From an uncultured Bacteroidota bacterium (lineage in GTDB: Bacteria > Bacteroidota > Bacteroidia > 2-12-FULL-35-15), in the NCBI GenBank assembly GCA_903926385.1, contig CAIYIS010000033.1, positions 1-64,000 on the forward strand: a stretch of DNA of 64,000 nucleotides, given 5' to 3'. Position 1 is the stretch's first letter; each line of letters starts with the position of its first letter. The notes beneath the pieces were generated by a model that did no database searches, had not been told where the DNA came from, and saw only the letters and a list, made by a program, of their open reading frames with translations. Position numbers and translations under genes: made by a program. Positions 46,301 through 57,000 of the stretch are shown piece after piece.

Positions 46301-49300
46301 TTGTTATCCAGGTTCTGCAACAGTTAGCGGTGCAAGTGCATCAGGCGGTACTATATTATGGACATCAATCGGAGCAGGTACACTTAGTGGAGTAAACACA
46401 TTAGCACCAATTTATACTGCGGATGCAACGGATGTTGGAACTACAGTAATATTAACCATGACAGTTTCCAATTCCCCTTGTCCTACAGCATCTGCCACTT
46501 ATTCTATAACTGTAAATGCTACACCTGCAGCATCAGCTGGTGGAAGTGCAACAATTTGTTTTCCGGGTTCTGCAACTGTTAGCGGTGCAAGTGCATCAGG
46601 CGGTACTATATTATGGACATCAAGCGGACCGGGAACTTTCACAGGAACGACAACATTAACACCTACCTATACAGCGGCAGCATCTGATGTTGGAACAACT
46701 GTAACATTAACTATGACTGTTTCTAATCCTCCTTGCACACCTGCAACAGCAACTTTTACAATTGTTGTAACTGCTACCTGTGCTCCTTGCTCTATTTCTG
46801 TTTTTGATTACACTGTATATACAGGTACCACAGTTACCTCAACTGCATTATTCGGAACATCTTTAGTAATTGGCAATTTACCGAACATCATTAACATAAG
46901 TATAGAGGCTGGGGCTACTTTAAAAGTAAATAGTTCGAGCATGCTAACCATTGCCGGATGTAATATAAAGATGGGTACAGGGGCGAAAATAGAATTAAAT
47001 GCAACCGGAACTGGTACATCTGGCGATTTAACATTAACGAAACAAACTCATGTTTATTCATGCGGTAACATGTGGGATGGCATATATGTACCTGCAGGAA
47101 GAAATTTATATATAACTCAGAACACACTGATAGAAGATGCAAAACACGCAGTGGTTTCGCAGAGTGGTGGTAATTTTAAAATTGAAACATCCATTTTTAA
47201 TCTGAACTACACAGGGGTCGAAGTTCAGTCCTTTGGCAGTGCGCACCCTGGAAGTATTGTTAATACAATTTTCACCAGCAGGGATTTGGATGCCATACTT
47301 TGGGCAAATGTATTACAAAATCCTACTGTTAATGATTTGAAAAACATTACCCCAATAGGTGGTTTTAATGCTGGGACGATGAATAATTACTGTTCGGGAG
47401 GTGTGTTTGGAGTTAGGGTAACAAATGTAAATTCTATTAATATTGGCGATGGTTCTAATACCACTTTAGGATCAAATATTTTTGATAATCTAGGGGATGG
47501 GATTTTACTGGTTAAGACAAATTCAAAAATAATGAACAATACATTTCAGAATATTGTAAAGGTTGTGCCTTGCACAGGACCACTGCCTAATGCTATTCCT
47601 AATAATCTTATTTTCAATAATGGTATTTTTGCATTTGGTGACATAGCTGGACAATTTCAACTTCAGGTAGGAAATACTGGAGGATTTAATTCTAACACCT
47701 TTCAGGATGTTTATTCAGCGATAAATGTTTATTATTATCAGGAAAACATTATGATTGATAATAAAATTGATAATACATCTACCTGTAACTCTCCTTACAC
47801 AACTGGAATAGGTAGAAGGGGGATACAAATTTTCCGTCCGGCTAAAGGCAATGGAATTAGAATAATAGGAAACGGCATTAATAATTGTGCTTACGGGGTT
47901 TATATCGACCGTACACATTATAACAGTGTTCAAACTCATGGAGTGGATGTGGATGGAAATACTATTTCCGCAACAACCGGAACAACTAATCCGGGTTATT
48001 GCCTCAAAGCCATTTACATTGGCGATATATTAAACACGCCAAACGCAATGACCGGGATGGTGAATGTAATGCATAACTATATAGAACAGGTGGATGGCGG
48101 CATTTTTGCGATTAATGTGATGAACAATTTGCAAGTTTATCAAAATCATCACATAGAACTAAGGGGCACTAATGCCGCGGGCGGTGACGGTATTTATGTA
48201 TCTAATTGTATTGGGGCTAAAGTACATTATAATGATAATATTTTTGCTAATCCCCCAAACTTGAATACAAATTATAAGGGAATAGAAGTATTTACAAGCA
48301 ATTACATAAGTGTAACCTGCAACAAAACCTTTGATGTAGGCGACCATCTTGTATTTAACGGGGCAAGCCAAAAAGCACATATCAGAAATAACACAATGAC
48401 ACACGGAACTCGTGGTTTTGTACTCCTCAATAGTGGCTTAGTGGGTCCTCAGGGAACTCCTAACCAGCCAGTAGGGTTATGGTGGCAAAGTGCAACTCCG
48501 GATTTCCCGGGCGGGCAAACGTTTAACCAGGTAGTTACAAGTTTAGATAATGCTAATATAACATCATTTATGTATGTTCATAATTTTGGTGCGCCAAGCA
48601 GTAGTTATACTGGTATTCCGACTAATAATGCAGGAACAGGACCTCCTCCAACTTTTTATTACTTACCTGGTGCCTCCCTTGGTTTACGCCCAATGTTTTC
48701 ACCAATTACCGACCCATTTGATTGTAGCCTGGGGCCTCTCTTATTTACTCCTCCTCCTTTTGGAGAAGAAAATTTAAAAGCGTTAGTTACCGATACTACC
48801 AGCTATACCCAATACGACAGCGCACAAAAGTACATGGATAAAATAACTGCTTATACAGTGCTTGAAAGTACCAATGGAGTATCGCCAGATAGCAGTGCCG
48901 ATTTGCAGCAATTTTATGACAGCACTAAAGTAGCATCGCTGGGTCAACTCAAAGCAGTGGAAAAAGAGATGGCAGACAGTAATTTTGTTCAGGCGAATAC
49001 ACGGAATAACAATGTGTATGTAAATAACACAATAGAAAGCAATCAAAAAGAAATTAACCGGTTGTATTTACTGTTGCTAACCGATACGGCTTATACCTAT
49101 TCATCTGCCGATTCGGAAGCCATTTATAATATTGCTGTTCAATGCCCGTCCGAAGGAGGCGCAGGAGTGTGGGGAGCACGCACGCTTTATTATAGTATAT
49201 TGGATGATTATATCGAATTTGAGGCAGACTGTGAGGCACAAGGCAAGAGCCTTTTATATCATAACGGCAGCAAACCTATAACAGATGTTTCTGATAATTT

Positions 49301-49541
49301 CAAGGTTTACCCGAACCCAAACAACGGAAGTATGACGCTTGAATATCATTTGGCTGAAAATGAAAATGCCTTGGTTAGTATATATGATTTGGTAGGTAGA
49401 ATAATTAAAAGCTATCCTATCAACTCAAAAAGCAATTCAATTTTTATTAACGAAAACGAATTGAATGCAGGAACTTATTATTACACCATTCAATTAAATG
49501 ATAAAGTAATCAAAACTGAAAAACTGGTAATAATAAAATAA
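43326..49541 (+). CDS. Giant secreted protein: RCC1 repeats, Ig-like modules, beta-helix, T9SS type A sorting domain
   Basis: From a TTG at 43326 the frame gives 2071 residues. The N-terminus (ITAVAICLLAVFAPRGAMGQ) is a signal peptide without the usual basic start. The frame is open 11 codons further up, and an ATA at 43308 would add KKTKQ and make a perfect signal peptide, so the true start is uncertain. Domains: RCC1-type propeller repeats (about 155-525; WSSGENNWGQLGQ, VWSWGRNDNGELG), four 83-residue Ig-like modules with VCGTTATM and LPCP (about 648-978), two related modules with GGSxTICxPGSATVSGA (about 982-1150), a parallel beta-helix-like region rich in N and G (about 1155-1790), and a type A sorting domain (VYPNPNNGSMTLEY; final KTEKLVIIK). 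A surface adhesin or exopolymer-binding role is plausible. No enzyme motif was recognised. Confidence 0.88.
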   Translation: MITAVAICLLAVFAPRGAMGQTTCATRTMLGAHDTVKAPFTLSDTTLWYDIDASDSTVFIAVQGDTTNAPIFRLELYSGSCSGLSGIIGDTAMGFVNFTARGLSIGTHYKLKLTIDNPAALSVNDVGLTVKSMGGGGGGLHSLFLCNKELNGPLYQTIWSSGENNWGQLGQCIPIPCAPGQVTSTNANWTGRRFSAVAAGAFFSLALDDQGHVWSWGRNDNGELGIGFSDASPHCNPERVLGVGGSGLLSNIVAISAGNEFALALDNNGTVYGWGFNRLAPFNNFWLMGNSATYSADFYTSPVVITIPTTNQIIAISAGGRYALAMDNFANATSGHVWAWGDNNDGEYGNNQIGNTSLNHVPQEMQGVWPNTGVGTAVVALAISASGGFIFGGQSMVIYDDNGLHRLAICGANNAGQLGNGTTTNSLFLQAPSFAANNAAPGIGAIGGAREHSLAVDNNGIVWGAGRNEDGDLTNLFNNYTPLVTTFTQLPGLTNIRAVTGGNFKTMAYRDDGVIFSFGQNFTGELGIGYCNASPIIPPFPFYSVPVATEVVLCPLHVNDTTICNGQTLTLTLANGNLSYPDYGLATGTVMPWPTLPPPDHYNWMPNTSITPLNDYWSQVTVSPTTTTIYTVSMGNQTTTFTVTVIANTIANAGPNQIVCGTTATMAGNVATVGTGLWTLVSGSGTITTPSSPTTTITGLGAGANVFQWTITNPNPFCSPTSSQVTITVASPPTASYAGLAQTVCGTIATLAGNTPVAGTGLWTLVSGTGTITNPALAASGITGLGAGANVFQWTISNPPCLASTSQVTINSVIPPTVAAAGPNQTVCGTTATMGANTPLVGTGLWTVVSGSGTITTPTSEITTITGLGVGTNVFQWEIDNLPCPPSTSQVTITGVANPDVSVAGPNQTVCGTTATMGANTPSVGTGLWTVVSGSGTITTPTSATTTITGLGVGPNLFQWTISNLPCPSTNSQVTIIGATVPTASAGGSSTICYPGSATVSGASASGGTILWTSIGAGTLSGVNTLAPIYTADATDVGTTVILTMTVSNSPCPTASATYSITVNATPAASAGGSATICFPGSATVSGASASGGTILWTSSGPGTFTGTTTLTPTYTAAASDVGTTVTLTMTVSNPPCTPATATFTIVVTATCAPCSISVFDYTVYTGTTVTSTALFGTSLVIGNLPNIINISIEAGATLKVNSSSMLTIAGCNIKMGTGAKIELNATGTGTSGDLTLTKQTHVYSCGNMWDGIYVPAGRNLYITQNTLIEDAKHAVVSQSGGNFKIETSIFNLNYTGVEVQSFGSAHPGSIVNTIFTSRDLDAILWANVLQNPTVNDLKNITPIGGFNAGTMNNYCSGGVFGVRVTNVNSINIGDGSNTTLGSNIFDNLGDGILLVKTNSKIMNNTFQNIVKVVPCTGPLPNAIPNNLIFNNGIFAFGDIAGQFQLQVGNTGGFNSNTFQDVYSAINVYYYQENIMIDNKIDNTSTCNSPYTTGIGRRGIQIFRPAKGNGIRIIGNGINNCAYGVYIDRTHYNSVQTHGVDVDGNTISATTGTTNPGYCLKAIYIGDILNTPNAMTGMVNVMHNYIEQVDGGIFAINVMNNLQVYQNHHIELRGTNAAGGDGIYVSNCIGAKVHYNDNIFANPPNLNTNYKGIEVFTSNYISVTCNKTFDVGDHLVFNGASQKAHIRNNTMTHGTRGFVLLNSGLVGPQGTPNQPVGLWWQSATPDFPGGQTFNQVVTSLDNANITSFMYVHNFGAPSSSYTGIPTNNAGTGPPPTFYYLPGASLGLRPMFSPITDPFDCSLGPLLFTPPPFGEENLKALVTDTTSYTQYDSAQKYMDKITAYTVLESTNGVSPDSSADLQQFYDSTKVASLGQLKAVEKEMADSNFVQANTRNNNVYVNNTIESNQKEINRLYLLLLTDTAYTYSSADSEAIYNIAVQCPSEGGAGVWGARTLYYSILDDYIEFEADCEAQGKSLLYHNGSKPITDVSDNFKVYPNPNNGSMTLEYHLAENENALVSIYDLVGRIIKSYPINSKSNSIFINENELNAGTYYYTIQLNDKVIKTEKLVIIK

Positions 49542-49545
49542 ATTA

Positions 49546-49588
49546 TTTGATGGAAATCTTTTGCATACATTTGCAAAAGGTTTCCATC
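49546..49588 (+). promoter_or_regulatory. Palindrome with embedded promoter before the 393-residue T9SS gene
   Basis: A 17-bp inverted repeat (49549-49565 and 49572-49588, one G-T mismatch) surrounds TACATTTG (49566-49573), an exact TAnnTTTG box; TTTG (49546-49549) lies 16 nt upstream. The ATG follows about 19 nt after the expected start point. A repressor binding the palindrome would cover the promoter. A terminator role is less likely because there is no T-run. Confidence 0.5.
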
Positions 49589-49598
49589 ATACTTTAAC

Positions 49599-50780
49599 AT
49601 GAAAAAAAATATATTCTTTATCTTGTTCTTATTCTCTTATGGAATACAGGGGTGGATCACTGCACAAAATCTGGTTCCAAATGGAGATTTTGAATATTAT
49701 ACATCGTGCCCAACTTGGAGTAATCAAATATATAGTGCCTTTCCTTGGTACGACCCAAATGGAGCAACGCCTGATTATTTTAATGCATGTGCACTACCTA
49801 CTTCATATATGAGCGTGCCTGATCAGCTTTTGGGAGTTTGGCAGTATGCTCATTCTGGTGTTGCATATGCTGGATTAATTACAGGACAAGGTTTTGGATT
49901 TGGAAGCAACTATAGAGAATACATTCAGGTATTACTTACTGATACATTAATTTATCAGAAATGTTATGCTATATGCTTTTATGTAAATTTATATAATAAA
50001 TTAAAATATGGGGCTAACAATCTTGGTGCCTATATTTCACAAACAGCAGTTACAAGTATAGCTCCTAGCCCTATACCAGTTGCGCCACAAATATTGCTTT
50101 CAGGCAATTCTCCTATCGTAGATACAGTAAACTGGATACAAATATCGGGATTATATCATGCAAATGGTGGAGAACAGTATATTACAATAGGGAATTTTAA
50201 TTATGATAGCACTACTGTAACACAAATAGTTGATGCTAATAGTTCATGGAATGCAGCCTATTACTACATAGATGATGTAAGCGTATATGAAATAAAAACA
50301 AGCAACGCAGGCAGAGATACAACAGTATGTCATGGGGATAGTGTGCAGTTGGGCACTACTAATTATGAAGGTGTAACCTATAGCTGGCAACCTACTACAG
50401 GGTTAAGCAATGCAAATATTGGCAAACCGATGGCAAGTCCAAGTATTACTACTACTTATTATTTAACACAAACAACGCCTTGTGAAACCACCGTGGATAC
50501 GGTGATGGTGAGTGTTTGTGATGGGGTAGGGGTAAATGAAAACAATAAGGAGGATATGGTAGAGGTTTATCCAAACCCTGCAACAAATAGCCTCACACTT
50601 ACCTTTGCAAAAGGAGGTGGAACAATAACCATCTATAATGTATTGGGAGAAATTGTGTTTACTTCACCAAATACAACCCACACAAAAGAAATAGATATTT
50701 CTGCTCTCCCTTCGGGCGTTTATTTTGTCAGAGTGCAAAATGAAAAACAAAACTTTTATAAGAAGTTTGTAAAAGAGTAG
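49599..50780 (+). CDS. Secreted protein with T9SS type A sorting domain
   Basis: The 393-residue protein has a signal peptide (MKKNIFFILFLFSYGIQG, cleavage near TAQN) followed by LVPNGDFEYY, the start of a carbohydrate-binding-like/galactose-binding beta-sandwich common in surface proteins. An Ig-like segment (about 230-300; GRDTTVCHGDSVQLGTTNY) precedes the type A sorting domain (VYPNPATNSLTLTF, ITIYNVLGEIV, GVYFVRV, YKKFVKE). It probably binds a glycan or other surface ligand. It follows the giant gene after a 57-nt gap carrying a promoter-bearing palindrome, so it may be expressed on its own. Confidence 0.87.
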   Translation: MKKNIFFILFLFSYGIQGWITAQNLVPNGDFEYYTSCPTWSNQIYSAFPWYDPNGATPDYFNACALPTSYMSVPDQLLGVWQYAHSGVAYAGLITGQGFGFGSNYREYIQVLLTDTLIYQKCYAICFYVNLYNKLKYGANNLGAYISQTAVTSIAPSPIPVAPQILLSGNSPIVDTVNWIQISGLYHANGGEQYITIGNFNYDSTTVTQIVDANSSWNAAYYYIDDVSVYEIKTSNAGRDTTVCHGDSVQLGTTNYEGVTYSWQPTTGLSNANIGKPMASPSITTTYYLTQTTPCETTVDTVMVSVCDGVGVNENNKEDMVEVYPNPATNSLTLTFAKGGGTITIYNVLGEIVFTSPNTTHTKEIDISALPSGVYFVRVQNEKQNFYKKFVKE

Positions 50781-50903
50781 AGGAAATTATAAATTATGTA
50801 TTATAAATTATGAATGGGGCTCGGGGCAGAAATGTTCGGGGCCTTTTTTATTGGTGATTGGCGAATGGTGAAGGTTGATTGGTGATTGCCCAATGGTACT
50901 ATA

Positions 50904-50933
50904 GAGATTGCTGCGCTACGCTGGCAATGACAA
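50904..50933. repeat. REP-like dispersed element
   Basis: The segment starts GAGATTGCTGCGCTACGCTG and ends GGCAATGACAA. The GATTGC...GCAATGACA pattern around a short GCGCTACGC core is a common bacterial intergenic repeat. Adjacent 50850-50900 has short GGTGATTGG-type repeats, and CTTTAAACTT-type repeats follow it. Confidence 0.5.
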
Positions 50934-50972
50934 CTTTAAACTTTCTAACTTTAAACTTATGTAACCAAAAAA

Positions 50973-51000
50973 AAAGTCCCGAATCTCTTCGGGACCTTTT
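50973..51000. terminator. Bidirectional terminator between convergent T9SS genes
   Basis: GTCCCGAA (50976-50983) pairs with TTCGGGAC (50988-50995) around a TCTC loop, with an A-run before and a T-run after. It serves both the plus-strand gene ending at 50780 and the minus-strand gene ending at 51026. It is the third copy of this hairpin core in the window. Confidence 0.9.
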
Positions 51001-51025
51001 TTCCAATCAACCAACCAACCACACG

Positions 51026-54000
51026 CTAATTACGTATTAGCGTAAACGATCCTTTATAATTATGACCCAATCCGGCAGCATCTATCAAATCGAGCATAAA
51101 ATAATACGTACCATCAGCCGCATTTTGTCCGCTGGCATTATGTCCATCCCATCCTCCCTGCACAGTATGCCATTCGTATATCTTCAATCCCCAGCGGTCG
51201 AACACTACACAATTTAAACTAGCCACTGCCGTAGATTGAATGGTAAACACATCATTCACCAAGTCGTTATTAGGCGTAAACACATTCGGAATAATAACTG
51301 AGAATCCGTCATACACCACCACTATCACTTCCGATGAATCTATACAATTACCATCATACGATACATAAAGCATTACCGGATAACTTCCCGTTCCGTTAAA
51401 CACATGAGTAGGGTTATCGAGCGTACTCGAAGTTCCGTCACCAAAAGTCCACAACACCGAGTTGGCATTGGTACTTGTATTGGTAAATGTAATGGTAAGC
51501 GGAACTATTCCTGTAGCCGGGTCGGGCGAAGTGGTAAACGAAGCCACCGGTGGCGGAATATCCTGAACAGTTACTGTATCCGTTTCCGAACATCCGGTAG
51601 ATGTATCAGTAACCAGCAAGGTATATACTCCCGATTGGTTAATTGTAGCAGTGTTAGTAGTACCTCCCGAAACTATATTTCCTCCTGCTGTATTCCACAT
51701 ATAAGTAATAGTATTACCCGAGCTCGAACCTGTTCCGTTTAGCTGAAGAGTACCATTACATCCCAAGTTTTGCAACGGTCCTGCATTAGCTGTAGGAGCC
51801 CCTATTACGGTTAATGAAGTCGATACGGTATTAGGGCAAACTCCCGAAGTGGTATAATTCACCGTGTAGGTTCCTGCCGCTACCGGCATTGTAATTTCTC
51901 CTGTTGAACTATTCAAACTACCGCCAAGCGTACTTGCAAACACCCCACCAGAAGTACCGGTAATGGTCGGTAGAGGATTAACTGCATTAGAGCAATACGT
52001 AGTATTTGGATACGTTATGGTAGCTGCATCCAAGGCTGTAATTACAACCACTGCGCTATCTACTGCCGCTGCACATCCTCCCGATGGAGCAATACTATTA
52101 ATAATAGTATAAACACCAGCCACACTATTAGCCATATCTATTTGTCCGGTTCCGCTATTAATAATTAATCCTCCCGGAAAATAGGTAAACGAACCAGGAC
52201 TTCCTGTTCCCACGTAGGTAGGCATTGGGTCGGGCTGACTGTGTTCGCAATAAGGTCCGTTATAATGAAACGATGCCACATTGGCATTGGTTATTGTAAT
52301 TTGTACCGTTGCCGAATCAGGACAAACTCCGGTGGTATGATACATCACCCCAAAAGTTCCTGCCTGAGATGTAGCCAATATTATTTCTCCTGTTACCGGA
52401 TTAACGCTAAGTCCACTCGGTGATGCTGTAAATATTCCACCTGCTAGGCCGGTTACCGTAGGTACAGGATTTACTCCCGATTGACAGAACGTACTTCCGG
52501 TATAAGAAAATGCTGCGCTATCGCGAGGAGTAATGGTTAAGGTAATGCTATCGGTAACCGATGCACATTCTCCTACCGGGTCGTTTGATGAATAAACCAA
52601 TATCACACTTCCTGCTGCATCATCTCCTGCCGAAGGGGTATAGGTTGCATTTGGTATGGTTGTATTATCAAATGTTCCTGTTCCAAGCGTGCTCCATGTT
52701 CCCGAAATTCCTCCTCCACCTATTACACCTGATAGTGTATAGTTAGAAGTAGCACAAATAGTAGCATTAGCCCCTGCATTCGAAGTAGCTGTTGGCTGAA
52801 TAAATAAAGTCATTGCATCAGTTGCTGTTCCGCATGGCCCCACAGGGTCGTTGGTAGTAGCCGTAAGCACCACACTTCCTGCTGCTATATCAGCTGCCGA
52901 AGGTGTATAAACAGCGTTAACCGAAGTAGCGTTGGTAAATGTCCCTGTTCCGCTTGTAGTCCATAGCATGGATGTGGCTACTCCTCCCATTATTCCTTCC
53001 ATGATATATGTATTTCCTGAACAAATGGTGTCATCTACATTGGCATTCATAGTAGCCGGAGGATTGATGGTAATTGTACCTATAACAGTATCGGCAGCAC
53101 AACCACCCGAAGCAGCAATATAATTAGTCACCTGATAAGTTCCCACTGCACTTGCTGTTAAATCTACCACTCCTGTCATTGAGTTTACAAACACTAACCC
53201 GAAAGGAATAGATGTAAATACTCCCGCACTCGAACCTGAAGGGAATACCGGCACCGCATTCGCACTATTCTTACAATAGATATTCGGGTTGTAACTGAAC
53301 AATGCCGAAATAGAATTTGTAATGGTTATAGTTGCCGAATCGCTTTTCGGACACACTCCGTTAGTTGTATAATGAACCGTATAGGTATTTAATCCGGAAG
53401 CTCCCAAATTAATGGTTCCTGTGGAAGCATTAATTATTAAACCTGCCGGTGATGCTGTAAAGGTTCCTCCCAAAGTTCCGTTTATGGTCGGTGTCGGATT
53501 TGTTCCAGTCTGACAGAATGTAGAACCTGAATAGGCAAACGAAGCATTGTCGAGAGGATTTACAGTTAGAAGCATCGTATCTGCTACACTTCCGCAAATT
53601 CCCTGAGGGTCGTTCGATGTAAATATCAACATCACACTTCCTGCTGTTGCATCGGCATTACTGGCTGTATAAATAGCCGATGGCAATGAAGTGTTATTAA
53701 AAGTTCCCGTTCCTGTCGTGCTCCAAACGCCTGCTGTAGCACCTCCTCCAAAACTGCCTGATAACGTATAGCCTGACAAAGCACAAACTGTGGCATCTCC
53801 ACCTGCATTTACACTGGCAAATGGATTAATGGTTAAAACTACACTTGCATTCTGCGAAGTACATGGTCCGGCAGGGTCGTTACTGGTTATGGTTAGAGTT
53901 ACCGTACCTGCTGTGATATCTGCTACCGAAGGTGTGTAAACTGCATTTGGCAAAGTAGCATTATTAAATGTTCCGCTTCCAGAAGTAGTCCACAATATTG

Positions 54001-57000
54001 AGGTGGCTCCTCCTCCAAATGTTCCGTTTAGTGTATAACTTCCTCCCGAACATAAATTATCATTACTTCCTGCACTTATGGTAACAATCGGATTAATGGT
54101 TAATACCATACTATCCGACAATGCCGTACAAGGTCCTGTAGGGTCGTTAGAGGTTGCCGTTAAGGTTACGCTACCTGCAGCAATATCTGCTGCTGATGGT
54201 GTGTACACTGCATTAGCAAGCGATGCATTATTAAATGGACCTGTTCCACTGGTAGTCCATGTCAAGGCAGTGGCTCCGTTAGAAAATGTTCCTGATAAAG
54301 TATATGCATTTCCAGAGCAAATTGCATCATCTGTTCCTGCATTAATTATTACTTCCGGACTAATGGTAATTACTGTAGAAGCATTTGCTGCGGCACAACC
54401 ATCTGCTGCTGCAATGGTATTAGTAATAGTATACGTTCCCGGTGTGCTTAGTGTAAGATTTATTTCTCCTGTCAATGAATCTAACACAATACCTGCCGGT
54501 GTAGCGGTGTACAATTGCCCAAATGCAGGTGGAATAAATACCGGTAATGGATTAGTACCCCCATGACAAAACACTTGTGTTCCATAATTAAATGTAGCCG
54601 ATGGTGCAGTTGTTATCGAAAAACTTACCGAACTCGAATTCGGACAAACACCGTTGGTCTGATAAGTTATGGTATAAGAACTAAGTCCCGAAGCTGATAA
54701 ATCTACCAAACCTGTACTGCTGTTTATCACTAATCCGGCAGGAGTTGATGTAAACGTTCCGCCTCCTGTTCCTGTTACCAATGGTAACGGGTCCGTCCCT
54801 GTTTGACAAAAAGTAATAGATGAATATGTAAATGCTGCACTGTCCATCGGATTCACAGTTACCGATACTGTTTGTGGTGTAAGCGAAACACAACCTCCTT
54901 GTGTGGAAGTAGGAGTTACCGTATACGTTACTATCTGAGCAACTGTTCCCGGATTAAAGATAACATCTGTTAATGTTCCGGTAGTTTGCAATGTTGTTGT
55001 TTCTCCACTTGTATTTGGATTATCTCCCGCTATCCATGTATAAGAAGATGCCAAATTTGATGTCAACTGAATGGTTACTGTACTTCCACTACAAATGGTT
55101 GCAGAGTTTGCCGATGTCATACTTGGAGAAGGATTAACCGTCACTGAAACCGTTTGACTAACTCCCACACATCCGCCAGTGGTGGCAGTTGGAATAACTG
55201 TATATGTTACCGTTTGAGGAACTCCTGTATTATTGATAATATTATCTGTTAATGTCGAACTGTTTTGAAGTGTTGTTGTCTCCCCGGTTGTATTCGGATT
55301 GTTGGCAGCTACCCATGTGTAGGTGCTCGGCACTGCCGATGTAAGCGGAATGCTTACCACAGAACCACTGCATATAATAGCAGCATTTGTTGACGACATC
55401 ACCGGTTTAGGATTTACTATTACTGTTACCGTTTGCCCTGCACCCGAACATCCACCTGCAGTAGCTATCGGAGTTACGGTATACGTTACCGTTTCCGGCA
55501 CGGTAGAGTTATTGGTTATGGTATTATTAATAGTAGAGGTCGATTGAAGAGCTGTACTTTCTCCTGTTGTATTCGGATTGTTAGCAGCAATCCAGGTAAA
55601 CGAAGAGGCCATGTTAGATGTCAAAGGAATGGATAAAGCACTTCCACTGCATATCGTTGCCAAAGCACTGGATGTCATGCTAGGAGTTGGATTAACCGTT
55701 ACCGTTAATGTTTGCGATGCTCCTGCACATCCTCCAACTGTTGCTGTTGGAATAATGGTGTAAGTTACCGTTTGAGGAACATTGCTGGTATTGGTAATAA
55801 TATCCGTTACTGTTGATGTAGACTGTGAAGTTGTGCTTTCTCCTGTGGTGTTGGCGTTATCTGCAGCTATCCATGTAAATGTTCCGGCAATGTTTGCCAC
55901 AAGAGCAATGTTCAAAGCAGTTCCGCTACACACCGTAGCCGTATTCTGACTAATCATAACCGGAGTAGGATTAACCAGCACCGATAATGATTGAGCAGCA
56001 CCCACACAACTTCCGATAGTACTAGTTGGAATTACCGAATAAGTTACCGTTTGAGGAATAGTGGAGGTATTAATTATAGTATTGTTTATGGTAGATGTAG
56101 ATTGTGTAGTCAAACTTTCACCTGTGGTATTCGTGTTGTCTGCAGCTATCCATGTAAATGTTCCGTTCACAGAAGCAGTTAATGGAAAGTTCAGAGCCGT
56201 TCCGCTACATACAGTTGTATTATTCGAACTGGTCATAGCCGGCACAGGATTAACTGTTACCGTTACAATTTGAGGAGAAGCTGTTGCACATCCAAACTGT
56301 GTTCCTGTTGGTGTTACTGTATAAGTAACCGTTTGAGGAACCAGAGAAGTATTCACTAAGGTATTACTTAATGTGGTGGTAGTTTGTGTTGTCGTGCTTT
56401 CTCCTGTTACATTTGGATTATCTGTTGCTATCCATGTGTAAGTCGAAGCAACTGATGCAGTCAAAGGTATACTCACCGTGCCTCCCGAACAAATGGTTGC
56501 TGAACTTGCACTGGTCATTGCCGGTGCAGGATTAACAGTTACAGTAACAGTTTGTGTAGCTCCCGCACAATTACTCGAAGATGCTATTGGGGTTACAGTA
56601 TACGTTACCGTTTGAGGAACGGCTGATGTATTAATTATAGTATTGCTTAAGGTGGAAGTAGTTTGTAAAGTTGTACTCTCTCCGGTTGTATTTGCATTAT
56701 CAGCAGCTATCCATGTAAATGTTCCTGCCAAACTAGAGGTCAGAGGAATTGAAAATGTTCCACCACTGCAAATAGTTGCCGTATTTCCTGATGTCATAGT
56801 CGGTGTTGGGTTTACAGAAACCGATGTGGAAGTAGCAGTAAAAGTACAGTTAGTTCCGGTGACCGAAATGGTAACTGTATAAGGACCGGCATTGGCTGCA
56901 GTAACATTGGTTAATACAGGATTTTGCTGGTTAGATGTAAATCCGTTTGGCCCTGTCCAAGAATAAGTGGCGTTAGGAGATGATTCTACAAACAAATTTA

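Noticed and set aside
54078-54566. Plus-strand 162-residue ORF inside the giant protein gene
   Set aside because: It lies opposite a repeat region of a clear secreted protein; such antisense frames recur in each repeat and carry no family motif.
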